From IMG/VR virus record IMGVR_UViG_3300027980_000094, positions 1-24,275 of that record: DNA of 24,275 nucleotides, one strand, 5' to 3'. The translations under genes were made by a program, and so were the position numbers. The notes beneath the pieces are model-generated. The model worked only from the letters and a program-made list of their open reading frames with translations, did not search any database and was not told the DNA's origin. This document shows positions 22,968 to 24,275 of this stretch, in pieces. Origin of the DNA: a virus. Within the stretch, counting starts at the first letter, position 1, and every line of letters starts with the position of its first letter.

Positions 22968-23657
22968 ATGGTAAGCTTACAAGAACAAATTGATGCTGCG
23001 ACAAGCACTAAACAGAACTTCGCCAATACTGATAACGACGTAGACTTAGTTCCGTTAGTAGATCGTGAGAAGCTAAGGGTATGGAATAAGATTACTCGTG
23101 TAGTTAAAGACAGTGTTGAGGTTGCGGTCATAATTCCGTTCGGTAAGTTCTTTGAGCCATTTTATAATGACTATGACATTGACGATACAGTTACCAACGC
23201 AGCAGAGTACGATTCCACTAATGGATATGTTAGATTATATCGAGATCCTAACGGTAATCGGAAGGTGCTACAAAGTAAAGTACTCGCATATGAATATAAC
23301 CGTAACTTTAGAAGCGTAACAGTTAATGTTAATGCTGAGTACGTTGATGGCAGTGATGCTATTGACGGTATTGATATTGAGATCTATAATGGTAATGAGT
23401 GGATTGCTATTAACAATAATGTCCGAGTGTTCATGCGTGAGTATAGTGGTTCCGACCTGGACGCTGACTTGGATGCTGATCTGTACGCTAGCTTAGGTAA
23501 CTTCGTTGGTGGTGGTACAGGGTTTGATTATGAGTTTGATTTTGATTTAGGTGGTTGGTTGTTCCAGAACCAGTTAAAGTATAGGGTTACTAGAGTTAGC
23601 GATGACGAGATTCGTGTAACGAAGGTAAAGATAGATCTGGAATGGGACCGAGCTTAA
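22968..23657 (+). CDS. Putative tail-tip/fibre-base protein (229 aa)
   Basis: A 229-aa acidic protein with a helical start (LQEQIDAATSTKQNFAN) and a beta-rich body (VEVAVIIPFGKFFEPFYNDYD, VTVNVNAEYVDGSDAIDGID, IEIYNGNEWIAI) and an Asp-rich repeat-like segment (SDLDADLDADLYASLG, about residues 162-177). The closing strands are YRVTRVSDDEIRVTKVKIDLEW. It lies between hub and fibre genes, so it probably belongs to the receptor-binding apparatus. AGAGAGATA precedes the ATG. The Asp repeats could bind divalent metal, but no recognised calcium loop is present. Confidence 0.55.
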   Translation: MVSLQEQIDAATSTKQNFANTDNDVDLVPLVDREKLRVWNKITRVVKDSVEVAVIIPFGKFFEPFYNDYDIDDTVTNAAEYDSTNGYVRLYRDPNGNRKVLQSKVLAYEYNRNFRSVTVNVNAEYVDGSDAIDGIDIEIYNGNEWIAINNNVRVFMREYSGSDLDADLDADLYASLGNFVGGGTGFDYEFDFDLGGWLFQNQLKYRVTRVSDDEIRVTKVKIDLEWDRA

Positions 23658-23686
23658 TTAGCTAGGATTAGAGAGCGTGATGATAC

Positions 23687-24275
23687 ATGGCAAACATTAA
23701 CATTAAAGAAAAAGATAAAACAAGTACAACTTATGATATAAAGAAGTTCCTTGATACTGACAGTAATCAGATTCGTGGAGCGTTACAGACAGCAGCGTAC
23801 GACATTAACACTGGTGATATTGCATCTACTGGATTAGTGGTAGATACTAACACACTGGTTGTAGACAAGGTTAACAACAGAGTAGGAATCGGTACGACTA
23901 GTCCAGGTAGAACTTTGCAAGTAGCTACAGCAGTATCATCAATTATTAATATTAAAGCGACAGGTGCGGCAGTATTATCACGTATTGAGTTTGGTGACGA
24001 TGCTGATATTGATGTAGGATATATTGATTATAAACACGATGATAACTCAATGAGGTTCATTGTTAATACTGCAACAGCTATGACTATCGATAGTTCACAG
24101 AACGTAGGAATTGGAACAACTAGTCCAGGAGCTAAATTAGAAGTAGTGGGTGGAGTTGAAATTACAACAGCCACAGATCATTTAAAATTCAGTATTGCTA
24201 ACGGTACTAACAAATGGATTCAGTATTTGTCTAGTGATGATTTGAGGTTTTATAACACAGGAGCTGCTCAAGTTA
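23687..24275 (+). CDS. Tail fibre protein, 5' part (runs off the window)
   Basis: The ORF starts at an ATG preceded by GTGATG, a match to the archaeal ribosome binding consensus, and is open to the window end (196 codons). The product contains two copies of VGIGTTSPG (residues 66-74 and 140-148), each followed by a short L-x-V strand (LQV, LEV). This is the repeat signature of phage and archaeal-virus tail fibres and host-interaction proteins, which often end in an intramolecular chaperone (S74-type) domain; that part would be outside the window. It should bind the host receptor. It is the last gene of the tail cluster seen here. Confidence 0.8.
   Translation, partial: MANINIKEKDKTSTTYDIKKFLDTDSNQIRGALQTAAYDINTGDIASTGLVVDTNTLVVDKVNNRVGIGTTSPGRTLQVATAVSSIINIKATGAAVLSRIEFGDDADIDVGYIDYKHDDNSMRFIVNTATAMTIDSSQNVGIGTTSPGAKLEVVGGVEITTATDHLKFSIANGTNKWIQYLSSDDLRFYNTGAAQV

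Overview
The window reads as the virion-structure half of the genome of a head-tailed (Caudoviricetes-type) virus, most likely one that infects an archaeon. The archaeal signs are seen directly: AT-rich promoters with TATA-like boxes instead of -35/-10 pairs; ribosome binding sites of the GGTGA/GAGGTGA type; two start codons about 25-27 bases from a TATA box with no ribosome binding site, as expected for leaderless messages; and T-tracts after genes in place of long GC-rich terminator hairpins. A 1431-residue LamG/Ig-like surface protein with more than forty N-glycosylation sequons resembles surface proteins common in DPANN archaea (Woesearchaeota/Pacearchaeota type). A DPANN host is an inference from that one protein and is not proven.

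Layout. Positions 1-225 hold an AT-rich terminator region. A leftward unit (226-2053) carries a small helical protein, possibly the small terminase subunit, and the large terminase. A compact divergent promoter region (2054-2147) separates it from the rightward genes, which fill the rest of the window. The portal comes first (2148-3431). An accessory block follows (3428-8695): a 57-aa ORF, a 109-aa beta-rich protein, the giant surface protein, an XhlA-like membrane protein and, behind its own promoter, a holin-like protein. The head module (8704-12315) has a ChaB-domain/Mu-I-like maturation protease, two coiled-coil or scaffold-like proteins, the HK97-type major capsid protein and two decoration-type proteins. 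Connector and neck genes (12359-15173) are interrupted by a third promoter at about 14200. The tail tube gene and small accessory genes (15197-17705) precede the tail assembly chaperone, tape measure, distal tail and hub proteins, and the 5' part of a tail fibre gene that runs off the window. No sheath gene is seen, so a long non-contractile tail is likely.

How the genes work together. Scaffold-like proteins, protease, portal and capsid protein would build the procapsid. Terminase fills it, decoration proteins stabilise it, and connectors join it to a tube whose length is set by a roughly 500-residue tape measure. The chaperone gene shows a textbook -1 frameshift cassette (A AAA AAC, a 5-nt spacer and a strong hairpin). 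This would give a short form and a long form of 227 aa, as in the lambda gpG/gpGT system. No integrase, replication gene or endolysin is visible. The points most worth following up are the frameshift cassette, the giant LamG protein inside the structural operon, the repeated 18-bp promoter element, the apparent leaderless divergent promoters, the ChaB-protease fusion, and a small tail-region protein with a dockerin/EF-hand calcium loop.
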